DNA of 64,000 nucleotides, taken from Vitreoscilla stercoraria DSM 513. Lineage in GTDB: Bacteria; Pseudomonadota; Gammaproteobacteria; Burkholderiales; Neisseriaceae. The notes under the pieces are model-generated. The model had not been told where the DNA came from. It did no database searches and was given only the letters and a program-made list of their open reading frames with translations. This document shows, in pieces, positions 43,760 to 52,562 of this stretch (positions are counted from its first letter, which is position 1; every line of letters begins with the position of its first letter). The position numbers were made by a program, and so were the translations under genes. The stretch covers positions 62,001-126,000 of the forward strand of contig NZ_KB908023.1 in the NCBI RefSeq assembly GCF_000382305.1. Direction: 5' to 3'.

Positions 43760-44131
43760 ATGAACATTATTGAACAATTAGAGCAAGAAGAAATTGCTCG
43801 CTTGAACAAAGAAATCCCTGCATTTGCACCAGGTGACACTGTAATCGTATCTGTATCTGTAACTGAGGGTACTCGTACTCGTTTGCAGGCTTACGAAGGC
43901 GTTGTTATCGCTCGTCGTAACCGTGGTTTGAACTCTAGCTTCATCGTTCGTAAAATCTCTAACGGTGAAGGCGTTGAACGTACATTCCAATTGTACGCTC
44001 CTTCAGTAGCTAAAATTGAAGTGAAACGTCGTGGTGACGTTCGTCGCGCTAAATTGTACTACTTACGTGGTTTGACTGGTAAAGCTGCTCGTATTAAAGA
44101 GAAATTGCCAGCACGTAAAGTGGCTAAATAA
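43760..44131 (+). CDS. rplS: 50S ribosomal protein L19
   Basis: A 123-residue large-subunit protein at the 30S interface. The FAPGDTVIVSVSVTEGTRTRLQ start and KVKVKRRGDVRRAKLYYLRG-like end are visible (here KIEVKRRGDVRRAKLYYLRG). AGGA precedes the ATG. Last gene of the operon, before the terminator at 44156. Confidence 0.97.
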   Translation: MNIIEQLEQEEIARLNKEIPAFAPGDTVIVSVSVTEGTRTRLQAYEGVVIARRNRGLNSSFIVRKISNGEGVERTFQLYAPSVAKIEVKRRGDVRRAKLYYLRGLTGKAARIKEKLPARKVAK

Positions 44132-44155
44132 TTCAGTATTTGCTAAAAATACGTT

Positions 44156-44187
44156 AAAAACGGTGCCAAATGGCACCGTTTTTTTTA
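44156..44187 (+). terminator. intrinsic terminator of rpsP-rimM-trmD-rplS
   Basis: AAAAACGGTGCC, AAAT, GGCACCGTTTTTTTT, 25 bases after the rplS stop. Strong GC stem and long T-run, not DUS-derived. Confidence 0.93.
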
Positions 44188-44218
44188 TGATGCTTCCACC
44201 CACAATCAAAGGTCGTTT

Positions 44219-44539
44219 ATGCGTCATTCGGTTTTATTCAGCATGGCTTTGTTATGTTTGAGCCACAGCATTTATGCCAACTGGACTCTTAGCCCTGATA
44301 AATGGTTACAACAACAATGCCACCAATACCTCAGCCAATTGCCACAATTGAAGCTTTCTAGCAGCCAACACACGCCCATCTGCCGTTGTATGGTCACACA
44401 AGCCAAGCAACAATTGTCTGTACGTGATTTGTGGCGCTTAACGCAATTATCCCAAGCGCAGTTACAACAACAATACAGCCAGTCCACCCAAGCAGCTTTT
44501 CAAATATGTCGAGCCCAAATATTACCCAAAAACAAATAA
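44219..44539 (+). CDS. small secreted protein, unknown
   Basis: A 106-residue protein with a signal peptide ending in SIYA before NWTLSP. The mature part of about 85 residues is Gln-rich and has four cysteines (QQQC, ICRC, FQIC), enough for two disulfides in the periplasm. I do not recognise a family. Its stop codon overlaps the left arm of the inverted pair at 44539. Confidence 0.6.
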   Translation: MRHSVLFSMALLCLSHSIYANWTLSPDKWLQQQCHQYLSQLPQLKLSSSQHTPICRCMVTQAKQQLSVRDLWRLTQLSQAQLQQQYSQSTQAAFQICRAQILPKNK

Positions 44540-44566
44540 AGCGTCCTGTATGGTTACAGGACGCTT
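44539..44566. terminator. inverted DUS-like pair between convergent genes
   Basis: AAGCGTCCTGTA, TGGT, TACAGGACGCTT. It overlaps the last base of the small secreted gene and lies 13 bases from the ppk2 stop. Confidence 0.65.
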
Positions 44567-44578
44567 ATTGAAGGCTGA

Positions 44579-45559
44579 TTATTTGTTTTTAATTCTGGGT
44601 TTAGACACAATTTTATTGTCTACCCCTTTAATGGCTTTGACATCCTTACCCGGATAATCCAAAGCATGTAAAAAATGACGAATACAATTCAAACGCGCCC
44701 GTTTTTTGTCATCCGATTTGATGACCATCCACGGCGCATCGCCTGTATGGGTATGGAAAAACATTTGGTTTTTCGCTTCAGTGTAATCATCCCAACGGTC
44801 TAAAGATTGGATGTCAATCGGCGACAATTTCCAATGTTTTAATGGGTCATCACGGCGTGAAATAAAACGGCGCAATTGCTCTTCACGACTGACTGAAAAC
44901 CAAAATTTAAAAATATGAATGCCATCATTGACCAACATGCGCTCCACTTCAGGCGCTTGGCGCATGAATTGTAAATATTCATGCGATTCACAAAAACCCA
45001 TCACCTTTTCCACGCCAGCACGGTTATACCAAGAACGGTCAAACAACACCATTTCACCTGCTGTTGGCAAATGATTTAAATAGCGTTGAAAATACCATTG
45101 ACCGCGCTCGACTTCAGTCGGCTTTTCCAACGCCACCACACGCGCACCACGCGGATTTAAATGCTCCATAAAGCGTTTGATGGTACCGCCCTTGCCCGCT
45201 GCATCACGACCTTCAAACAAACATACAATGCGCTGACCCGTTTCTTTGACCCAAGATTGCACTTTTAACAATTCAATTTGCAACAATTGTTTGTCATGCT
45301 CATACACTTTACGACTTATGCGGTTTTTGTACGGATAATTTTTAGGTAAAGGTGCCCGATCAGCATTTTCTTGGCTCAAAGGCGTATGCAACACGCTTTC
45401 GGTGAAAATGGACAGACCATCTTCATCGATATCAGCCAGCTCCTCCACCAATTCATTGACAAGCACCATGTCTACTGTGTCTTTTTCCTCAACAACAACC
45501 GCATCGTCTTGCACGACATCTTGCGAAACTTCCACTACTTCAGATAACGACGTACCCAT
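44579..45559 (-). CDS. ppk2: polyphosphate kinase 2
   Basis: A 326-residue PPK2-family kinase that transfers phosphate between polyphosphate and nucleoside di- or monophosphates. Walker A GRDAAGKGG (117-125), the FDRSWYNR lid/Walker B stretch (173-180) and IHIFKFWFSVSREEQLRRF are present. An acidic N-terminal extension of about 70 residues precedes the catalytic domain. By overall sequence it is closest to class I (NDP-phosphorylating), which is a judgement by eye. Confidence 0.92.
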   Translation of the reverse strand: MGTSLSEVVEVSQDVVQDDAVVVEEKDTVDMVLVNELVEELADIDEDGLSIFTESVLHTPLSQENADRAPLPKNYPYKNRISRKVYEHDKQLLQIELLKVQSWVKETGQRIVCLFEGRDAAGKGGTIKRFMEHLNPRGARVVALEKPTEVERGQWYFQRYLNHLPTAGEMVLFDRSWYNRAGVEKVMGFCESHEYLQFMRQAPEVERMLVNDGIHIFKFWFSVSREEQLRRFISRRDDPLKHWKLSPIDIQSLDRWDDYTEAKNQMFFHTHTGDAPWMVIKSDDKKRARLNCIRHFLHALDYPGKDVKAIKGVDNKIVSKPRIKNK

Positions 45560-45645
45560 ATATCGACCTTCGTGATTTGTGTGATAAATGATTTTAATGA
45601 CATTTTTATGAATATTATAAGCCGATTATCACCACAATTAAGCAC

Positions 45646-47499
45646 TTAAACAATATGCTTTTGTGTTATGTCAAATGAATCAAGCAAATCCACTTCCATC
45701 AAGCCACGCAAGGCATTGCTCATATAAATATGAGCAGCGTCCTGTAACATTACCCAATCAATACAAGCCGATTCTTGTACACCATGCTCAAAACCGTATT
45801 GTGCAGGATTGTGCAAAACAGCTTGGCGCATCACACCATTCAAAATATCCAAATCCAAACTTGGCGTATACACACGTCCATCAGCCATTTGCACAAACAC
45901 ATTCGAGCGACCACCTTCAAGCAGATAGCCTGCTTGATTAAACAGCAAACCATCAAAACAGTCTTGCACCATCGCAGCTTGCCACACGCTGTCCAAAACA
46001 TGTCGCTGCGTGGTTTTATGGCGGCGCAACACGTCTTGAATAGGCAATACCACCTCGCTGACACACACACGCTGTTTGCCTTGCAAAGGGATTAATGGGG
46101 CATCCGTCCACACCACTTCGCCATTAGGCAAAACTTCACATTTCACCCGAAAGCGTCCTTGTGCATATTTTTGCACACAAGCGTCCTGTAAATCTTGCCA
46201 CACCTGTTCTACATTCACAGGCACACTCAAAGCCTTGCTGCTGTGGTGCAAACGCTGTTTGTGCCAATCCAATAGCGCACACACGCCATCTTCGACCAAC
46301 ATCGTTTCCATCAAGCCTATCGCTGAGGGCAATTGCTGTACAAAACGGGCTTTCCACAAACATTCGTCCCATTCATCTTCTGCCACGCTATCGATAACAA
46401 TGCCCGAACCAATGCCCATATTCAAATCATAATGTGGGCTGTTTTGTTGTTGTGTCAAACTCAAAGAACGGATGATGACATTCCACACACCTTCAAAGCC
46501 CAAACCGCCATCACAAGGCTCTAAATAACCAATACTGCCTGTGTACATACCACGCTTGCGCTGCTCCAAATCGGCAATCACTTGCATCGCCATGCGTTTG
46601 GGCGCACCTGTAATCGAGCCACAAGGAAAAGCGGCCTGTAAAATGTCTGCAACCTTGGTTTCAGGACGCATCGTGGCGGTGACGGTGGAAGTCATTTGCC
46701 ACACCGAACCGAACGCATTGACTTCAAACGCTTGCGGCACAGCCACACCGCCCACAGTGGCCAATTTGCCCAAATCATTGCGCAATAAATCCACAATCAT
46801 CACGTTTTCAGCACGATTTTTGGCATCGTTTTGCAAAGCGTGTGCACGCGCTTCATCTAAGCCGTCCTGTAAAATCGGTGCCGTGCCTTTCATGGGCTTG
46901 GTAAGCATGGTGCCATCATCTTGCAATTGCAAAAACAATTCAGGCGAAAAACCCAAATGCCAAGCTGCGCCACCATTGACTTCAGGCGGCACATGCGCCA
47001 AAACGCCATAAGGCACTTGTTGGCGTTCACGCAAACGCTGATACAAAGCCACAGGCTCGCCATAAGCCGTCCCTGTCCAAGCAGTGGTGTAATTGATTTG
47101 ATACACATCCCCCCGACCGATGGCCGCATGAATCTCTGCAATGTGGCGCAAATAATCCTCTTGCTCGGTGGTATTGCACAAATCCACAATACCAGCATGG
47201 TCTTGTACCGCACGCCAAGGCAAACTTTCATCGGCCTCATCCACCACATCGCAACGCTCAAACCACAACAAATACATGGCATGCTCATGGTCACCAAACA
47301 TCACATCGACACCAAAATCATATGATTGCCACAACACCACATGCCAAGATTTGTCCCACCCTTGCCGCAATAAGCCATCTATTTGATGCAATTGATCGGC
47401 AGTGATGGTATCCAAACCAACCCAGTTTTGGTAATAACGACAACGCTTGGTTTGGGCATCGTCCAAAACCACAAAATACGGTCTTTCTAATGATTTCAT
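45646..47499 (-). CDS. pabB: fused aminodeoxychorismate synthase component I / aminodeoxychorismate lyase
   Basis: A 617-residue bifunctional enzyme of p-aminobenzoate and folate synthesis. Residues 1-380 are the chorismate-binding PabB domain, with GFSPELFL, KPMKGTAP, GSITGAPKRMAMQVI and GIGSGIV. Residues 390-617 are a class IV PLP aminotransferase-fold PabC domain, with the PLP lysine in RRHKTTQR and GYLLEGGRSNVFV. The glutaminase PabA is not in the window. The gene carries at least five copies or near-copies of the uptake-like word (45735 to 46873), the densest cluster here. Confidence 0.92.
   Translation of the reverse strand: MKSLERPYFVVLDDAQTKRCRYYQNWVGLDTITADQLHQIDGLLRQGWDKSWHVVLWQSYDFGVDVMFGDHEHAMYLLWFERCDVVDEADESLPWRAVQDHAGIVDLCNTTEQEDYLRHIAEIHAAIGRGDVYQINYTTAWTGTAYGEPVALYQRLRERQQVPYGVLAHVPPEVNGGAAWHLGFSPELFLQLQDDGTMLTKPMKGTAPILQDGLDEARAHALQNDAKNRAENVMIVDLLRNDLGKLATVGGVAVPQAFEVNAFGSVWQMTSTVTATMRPETKVADILQAAFPCGSITGAPKRMAMQVIADLEQRKRGMYTGSIGYLEPCDGGLGFEGVWNVIIRSLSLTQQQNSPHYDLNMGIGSGIVIDSVAEDEWDECLWKARFVQQLPSAIGLMETMLVEDGVCALLDWHKQRLHHSSKALSVPVNVEQVWQDLQDACVQKYAQGRFRVKCEVLPNGEVVWTDAPLIPLQGKQRVCVSEVVLPIQDVLRRHKTTQRHVLDSVWQAAMVQDCFDGLLFNQAGYLLEGGRSNVFVQMADGRVYTPSLDLDILNGVMRQAVLHNPAQYGFEHGVQESACIDWVMLQDAAHIYMSNALRGLMEVDLLDSFDITQKHIV
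45735..46873. repeat. cluster of DUS-like words inside pabBC
   Basis: CAGCGTCCTGTAA (45735-45747), AAGCGTCCTGTAAA (46179-46192), GCGGCCTGTAAA (46631-46642), TTTCAGGACGC (46659-46669) and GCCGTCCTGTAAA (46861-46873), plus a partial AAGCGTCCTTG at 46151. Most are read on the plus strand, opposite to the gene. Confidence 0.6.
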
Positions 47500-47536
47500 G
47501 CTTTGACTTTATTCATTTTAAAAATTAACAACAACA

Positions 47537-48007
47537 CTAACACGTTCCCGCTCGAATGATTTGTGCCATTTTTGCCCGATAATCATCAGGCGTATACAAA
47601 TTGACGATTTTACAAGTATCGCCACTGCATGCCACCGCAAAATCAATTTCAAATGTTTGACCAAAATTCCGGCCTTTGGCTTTGATGCGACCATTGGCCA
47701 ACGGTGTGAATGTCATTTGATTCAAACGAGTGTCATAGTCATTGCCCGGAATTAGTGGATACGCATCATAGACCCATTCACACATTTCACCTTCATGCGC
47801 ATCGGCAATGCGATCGCGCTCTTCAATCAAGCGGCGCAATTGCGGTGCGGCATGCAATTTAATCGTATCAATGCCTAATAAATCTTCATTCAAGTGATCG
47901 GCATACACTTTTTTGACAAATCCCGCAGGCGATTGCGCGCCCGCTACCGTGATACAGGCACACAACAACAACCCAAAAATAATTTGCACTTTCTGTTTAC
48001 ACAACAT
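47537..48007 (-). CDS. secreted protein with four cysteines, unknown
   Basis: A 156-residue protein with a signal peptide ending in VAGA before QSPAGF. The mature part has four cysteines (EMCEW, ACSGDTC, GTC), suggesting two disulfides. The FVKKVYADHL...L...P.LRRLIEERD pattern near its start resembles small periplasmic DUF3828-like proteins, but I am not sure of this. It lies 37 bases upstream of pabBC on the same strand and may be co-transcribed. Confidence 0.6.
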   Translation of the reverse strand: MLCKQKVQIIFGLLLCACITVAGAQSPAGFVKKVYADHLNEDLLGIDTIKLHAAPQLRRLIEERDRIADAHEGEMCEWVYDAYPLIPGNDYDTRLNQMTFTPLANGRIKAKGRNFGQTFEIDFAVACSGDTCKIVNLYTPDDYRAKMAQIIRAGTC

Positions 48008-48044
48008 GTGTTTTCCTTCATTAATGGCGATTGTCCTATCAAAT

Positions 48045-48088
48045 CAAGCGGCCTGTAAGCCGCTTGTCAAAGTTTTCAGGACGCTTTT
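48045..48088. terminator. stem-loop and single DUS-like word after pntB
   Basis: CAAGCGGC, CTGTAA, GCCGCTTG (48045-48066) is a GC-rich 8-bp hairpin in which one variant word AAGCGGCCTGTAA forms arm and loop. A second word TTTTCAGGACGCTTTT (48073-48088) overlaps the pntB stop. The hairpin could end pntAB transcription. Confidence 0.5.
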
Positions 48089-49469
48089 ACAAGTGCTGCA
48101 AAATTTCCGCAACTTTGTCTTTGGCATCTCCAAAATACATAAAGCTGTTGTCATTGAAAAACAATGGGTTTTGCACACCTGCATAGCCTGCATTCATCGA
48201 ACGCTTGAACACCACCACATTTTTAGCATCCCACACATGCAAAACAGGCATGCCTGCAATAGGGCTGTGCGGGTCAGAGGCAGCAGCAGGATTGACCGTG
48301 TCATTGGCACCAATGACTAACACCACATCGGTGTCACCAAAATCATCGTTGATTTCATCCATTTCCAACACAATGTCGTAAGGTACTTTCGCTTCAGCGA
48401 GCAACACATTCATGTGTCCAGGCAAACGCCCTGCCACAGGATGAATACCAAAGCGCACGTTAATCCCTTTGGCACGCAATTTTTGCGTTAATTCAGCCAC
48501 AGGATATTGCGCTTGTGCCACCGCCATGCCATAACCCGGTGTAATGATGACGCTGCTGGCTTCTTTGAGCATGGCAGCCAACGCATCGGCTTGAATTTCT
48601 TTGTGCTCGCCCGTCACTTCTTCGGCATTGGCACTGGTTTCATTGCCAAAACCGCCTGCAATCACCGAAATAAACGAGCGGTTCATGGCTTTACACATGA
48701 TGTATGACAAAATCGCCCCTGAAGAGCCGACCAAAGCACCTGTGACAATCAACAAATCATTCGACAACATAAAACCTGTTGCTGCGGCAGCCCAACCTGA
48801 ATACGAATTGAGCATGGAAATGACCACAGGCATGTCAGCACCACCAATAGACGCCACTAAATGCCAACCGAAACCCATAGCAATCACGGTCATCAACAAC
48901 AAACACGCCGTACCCCACCAAGCGCCGCCCGCACCCAAGAATAAAACCAACAAAATCACGCCAGACACCAAAGCCGCAATATTGAGCAAATTTTTATTGG
49001 GCAAGGTCAAGGCTTTGGAGCTGATTTTACCATTGAGCTTACCAAATGCGACCAACGAACCCGTAAATGTCACCGCGCCAATGAACATGCCTAAAAACAC
49101 TTCGACCATATGGATGGTGTGCATGTCAGCGGCAATATTGCCGGGTTCAATATAGCTGTTAAAGCCTACAAACACCGCTGCCAAACCGACAAAACTGTGT
49201 AAAATCGCGATGAGTTCGGGCATTTGTGTCATTTCAACTTTGCTGGCACGGTAAATACCAACAGCGGCACCTGCCAACATCGCAATCAAAATCCAAACCA
49301 AGCCTTGCGTGTTTTGACCAAACACCGTCACCACCAACGCAATAGTCATTCCCAACATACCAAAAACATTGCCACGCTTAGCAGTTTCTTGTTTGGACAA
49401 ACCTGCCAAACTGGCGATGAATAAAACGGCCGCAATAATGTAAGCGGCACTGACAAATCCTGAAGACAT
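48087..49469 (-). CDS. pntB: NAD(P) transhydrogenase subunit beta
   Basis: A 460-residue membrane subunit of the proton-translocating transhydrogenase, which makes NADPH from NADH using the proton gradient. About nine hydrophobic segments fill the first 270 residues. The C-terminal NADP-binding domain shows GYGMAVAQAQYPVAEL, VAGRLPGHMNVLLAEA and IGANDTVNPAA. It lies 11 bases after pntA. Confidence 0.95.
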   Translation of the reverse strand: MSSGFVSAAYIIAAVLFIASLAGLSKQETAKRGNVFGMLGMTIALVVTVFGQNTQGLVWILIAMLAGAAVGIYRASKVEMTQMPELIAILHSFVGLAAVFVGFNSYIEPGNIAADMHTIHMVEVFLGMFIGAVTFTGSLVAFGKLNGKISSKALTLPNKNLLNIAALVSGVILLVLFLGAGGAWWGTACLLLMTVIAMGFGWHLVASIGGADMPVVISMLNSYSGWAAAATGFMLSNDLLIVTGALVGSSGAILSYIMCKAMNRSFISVIAGGFGNETSANAEEVTGEHKEIQADALAAMLKEASSVIITPGYGMAVAQAQYPVAELTQKLRAKGINVRFGIHPVAGRLPGHMNVLLAEAKVPYDIVLEMDEINDDFGDTDVVLVIGANDTVNPAAASDPHSPIAGMPVLHVWDAKNVVVFKRSMNAGYAGVQNPLFFNDNSFMYFGDAKDKVAEILQHL

Positions 49470-49480
49470 GAGTTTTCCCC

Positions 49481-51013
49481 TTAACCTTTACGGAACATAT
49501 TGAGCATGCGGCGAGTGACAAAAAAACCGCCAAAAATATTGATACTGACCAAAAATACGGCGACAAAAGCCAATATACTGACCAAGAAATGCCCTTGTCC
49601 GATTTGCAAAATCACGCCCAAAATCACAATGCCTGAAATGGCATTGGTCACTGACATCAAAGGTGTGTGCAAAGAGTGTGACACATTCCACACCACGTAA
49701 TAACCAACCACACACGCAAGCACAAACACAATAAAATGATTTAAAAACTCAGTCGGTGCCAATGCGCCTACCCATAAAATCGCCATAGCTGCGAGTATGG
49801 CAGGCAACATTTTTTTCCATGCGGCAACCGGTTTAGGTGCTGGTTTTTCTATGGTTTCGGTTTTGACTGTTTGAGGCTGTACTGAAACTTGAATCGGCGG
49901 TGGTGGAAATGTTACTGCTTCGTCATGCGTCACCATCATATTGCGCACAATCACGTCTTCCGTATTCAAAACGATTTCACCATTTTTCTCAGGTGTAATA
50001 AGTTTGGTCAAATTCAGCAAATTAGTAGCGTATAGCTGTGAAGACTGTCCTGCCAAGCGATTGGACAAATCGGTGTAACCAATCACTTTCACACCGCCTG
50101 TTGTCACAATCAATTCACCCGGCACGGTATATTCACAATTGCCACCGCCCACCGCGGCCAAATCCACAATCACCGATCCTGGTTTCATGCTGTCGACCAT
50201 CGCTTTGGTAATCAATTTGGGTGAAGGCTTACCTGGAATGGCTGCGGTTGTGATGATAATGTCCACCTCTTGGGCTTGCTGGGTAAACAATTTCATTTCA
50301 GCTGCGATGAACTCTTCCGACATCACTTTGGCATAACCATCAGCACTGCCACCTGCTTCATTCGGAAAATCCAATTTCAAAAACTGCCCACCCATGGATT
50401 CAATTTGTTCTGCCACCTCCAAACGGGTATCAAATGCCCTAACGATGGCTCCCAAAGAATTTGCTGCCCCAATAGCCGCCAAACCCGCCACGCCCGCACC
50501 AATCACCAAAACTTTTGCCGGTGGTACTTTGCCTGCAGCGGTAATTTGCCCTGTAAAAAAACGCCCAAATTCATGCGCCGCTTCTATCACCGCCCTGTAA
50601 CCACTGATATTGGCCAAAGACGACAACGCATCCATAGACTGGGCGCGAGAAATACGCGGCACCATTTCCATCGCCAAGGCCGTCACACCTTGAGCACGCA
50701 ATTTTTCAAGCAAATCAGGATTTTGAGCGGCCTGTATGAAACTGACCAATACTGCGCCTTTTTGCATTTTTTCGACTTCTGTAAAAGTCGGTGGATTGAC
50801 CTTTAAAAGCATGTTTGCTCGCCAGACCTGCTCTGCATCCACCACCAAAGCGCCTGCATTGACATAAGCCAAATCATCAAAACTCGCTCCCATCCCCGCT
50901 TGGGTTTCGACTTCCACTGCAAAACCCAATTTTACCAATTGCGCTACCGTGGTGGGTGTAGCCGCAACACGCAACTCACGACTCAAACTTTCCTTAGGTA
51001 TCCCGATTTTCAT
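49481..51013 (-). CDS. pntA: NAD(P) transhydrogenase subunit alpha
   Basis: A 510-residue subunit of the same complex, equal to E. coli PntA in length. The N-terminal 380 residues are the NAD(H)-binding domain, with the dinucleotide motif GAGVAGLAAIGAA near 172 and a conserved RLAGQSS. A Pro-rich linker leads to three or four C-terminal membrane segments. The ATG is preceded by GGAGGC. First gene of pntA-pntB; a dyad lies 24 bases upstream of the start. Confidence 0.95.
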   Translation of the reverse strand: MKIGIPKESLSRELRVAATPTTVAQLVKLGFAVEVETQAGMGASFDDLAYVNAGALVVDAEQVWRANMLLKVNPPTFTEVEKMQKGAVLVSFIQAAQNPDLLEKLRAQGVTALAMEMVPRISRAQSMDALSSLANISGYRAVIEAAHEFGRFFTGQITAAGKVPPAKVLVIGAGVAGLAAIGAANSLGAIVRAFDTRLEVAEQIESMGGQFLKLDFPNEAGGSADGYAKVMSEEFIAAEMKLFTQQAQEVDIIITTAAIPGKPSPKLITKAMVDSMKPGSVIVDLAAVGGGNCEYTVPGELIVTTGGVKVIGYTDLSNRLAGQSSQLYATNLLNLTKLITPEKNGEIVLNTEDVIVRNMMVTHDEAVTFPPPPIQVSVQPQTVKTETIEKPAPKPVAAWKKMLPAILAAMAILWVGALAPTEFLNHFIVFVLACVVGYYVVWNVSHSLHTPLMSVTNAISGIVILGVILQIGQGHFLVSILAFVAVFLVSINIFGGFFVTRRMLNMFRKG

Positions 51014-51036
51014 CGCATGCCTCCTTCATAAAATGG

Positions 51037-51050
51037 TGTGATTGATCACA
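51037..51050. promoter_or_regulatory. inverted repeat upstream of pntA
   Basis: TGTGAT-TG-ATCACA, 6-bp arms, 24 bases before the pntA start. It resembles CRP/FNR-family half-sites, but the spacing (4 bases between TGTGA and TCACA) is 2 short of the E. coli CRP site. Possible operator for pntAB. The rest of 51014-51275 is AT-rich without other features. Confidence 0.35.
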
Positions 51051-51275
51051 ATAACTATCGTTCAAAAGATATGACTCACATCCACAACCATGACATTTGA
51101 ATCAAAACCATCCATCATTTTGTAAATTGAATCTGTCCCATCATGCGAGTTTCACCAATTCAACCCAAAATTTCAATGAGTTGATAGCATATTTTTTCAT
51201 TAGCACATTATTCAAAATATGTTATAATTCATTCACTTATTATTAAAAATATACACATCAAACTAGGAAACCACT

Positions 51276-52391
51276 GTGGATATGCCATTAGTCTTGTTTT
51301 CAACCATTCCAACATCCCACAATCAATTTATTGCCATCGCAACATTAAATCGACCTAAAGCCTTGAATGCGCAAAACACAGCGTTGATTATTCAGCTGCG
51401 TCAACAATTAGAAACTTGGCAAAATGACGACAGTATTGCCATGATTTGGTTAGATGGCAGTGGTGACAAAGCTTTTTGTGCAGGCGGTGACATTCGTGAA
51501 TTGCGTCAAGGTGTGGTGGATGCGCTAAATGAACAACAAGCGCACGAACATGTGCATGAATTTTTTGCTGCTGAATATTATTTGTGTGAATACTTGAGCC
51601 GCTATCCCAAGCCTGTGGTGTGTTGGGCAAGCGGGATTGTGATGGGCGGTGGCATGGGTTTGGCCAATGCCGCCAGCCACACGATTGTGACCGAAACGAC
51701 CATGATGGCGATGCCTGAAATCAGCATAGGCTTGTATCCTGATGCAGGCGGCACATGGTTTTTGCAAAAATTCCCGTTTGGCAGTGGTCGCTTTTTAGGC
51801 TTAACAGGCGCGCGCTTCAATGGTCGCGATGCCTTGTTGGGCAATTTAGCCGCCTATTCACGCCCAAGCGACAGCCGCCAAGAAACTTTAGAAGCTTTGA
51901 TTGCTGCCGATTGGTCTATGCCTGCGCATCAAGTGGTGCGCCAGACCTTGAATCCATTGCAAGCTGCGGCATTGCCTGAGAGCCAGATTTTGGCCAACCA
52001 TGCCGTTTTGCAAGAAATTGTCAGCCAAGCTACCTTTCAGGACGCCTTAACCATCTTGGCACACAATCACGCTGACAATAATTGGTTGGCACAAGCGCAT
52101 GAAAATACCCAAAATGGTTGCCCAACCAGCATGGGTTTGATTTGGCGTTTGATGGAAGATTTGAAACATGCATCGCTCGCTGAATGCATCGAGCAAGAAT
52201 TAATCGTGTCGCAACAATGCTGTACCCGTCCCGATTTTCTAGAAGGCGTGCGTGCGTTGCTGATTGATAAAGATAAAAATCCGCAATGGGTCAAATCCAT
52301 CGCGCAAGTGAATCGAGCATGGTTGGATACTTTTTTTGAGAGCAGTGAATATTTAGCCAAAACATCGATTGAATCTGTCACTTTGGCATAA
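51276..52391 (+). CDS. enoyl-CoA hydratase/3-hydroxyisobutyryl-CoA hydrolase family protein, copy 1
   Basis: A 371-residue crotonase-superfamily protein with the extended C-terminal region typical of the 3-hydroxyisobutyryl-CoA hydrolase group. FCAGGDIREL and SGIVMGGGMGL build the oxyanion hole, and MPEISIGLYPDAGG carries the acidic catalytic positions. LIDKDKNPQW near the end is characteristic. The substrate is not proven; valine degradation is the known role of the group. It starts at GTG with AGGA 7 bases upstream. A paralogue follows at 52563. Confidence 0.85.
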   Translation: MDMPLVLFSTIPTSHNQFIAIATLNRPKALNAQNTALIIQLRQQLETWQNDDSIAMIWLDGSGDKAFCAGGDIRELRQGVVDALNEQQAHEHVHEFFAAEYYLCEYLSRYPKPVVCWASGIVMGGGMGLANAASHTIVTETTMMAMPEISIGLYPDAGGTWFLQKFPFGSGRFLGLTGARFNGRDALLGNLAAYSRPSDSRQETLEALIAADWSMPAHQVVRQTLNPLQAAALPESQILANHAVLQEIVSQATFQDALTILAHNHADNNWLAQAHENTQNGCPTSMGLIWRLMEDLKHASLAECIEQELIVSQQCCTRPDFLEGVRALLIDKDKNPQWVKSIAQVNRAWLDTFFESSEYLAKTSIESVTLA

Positions 52392-52562
52392 AGCCATGCC
52401 ATTCATCTTGAAACGCCTTCACTGTTGCCGCTAACACACAATTTTACTTGTTTGTGAGCGGCAACATGCCATTTAGATGGGGTCACTGTTATCCTCAAAC
52501 CACCACACCATACCTATACTGAACAAAAAACGGTGTGCTGACCCATCTATCAAGGAGTTTTC

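Noticed and set aside
48601..49155. A 184-codon plus-strand frame opposite pntB
   Set aside because: Pro/Lys/Ile-rich mirror of membrane-segment codons of pntB; no ribosome-binding site.
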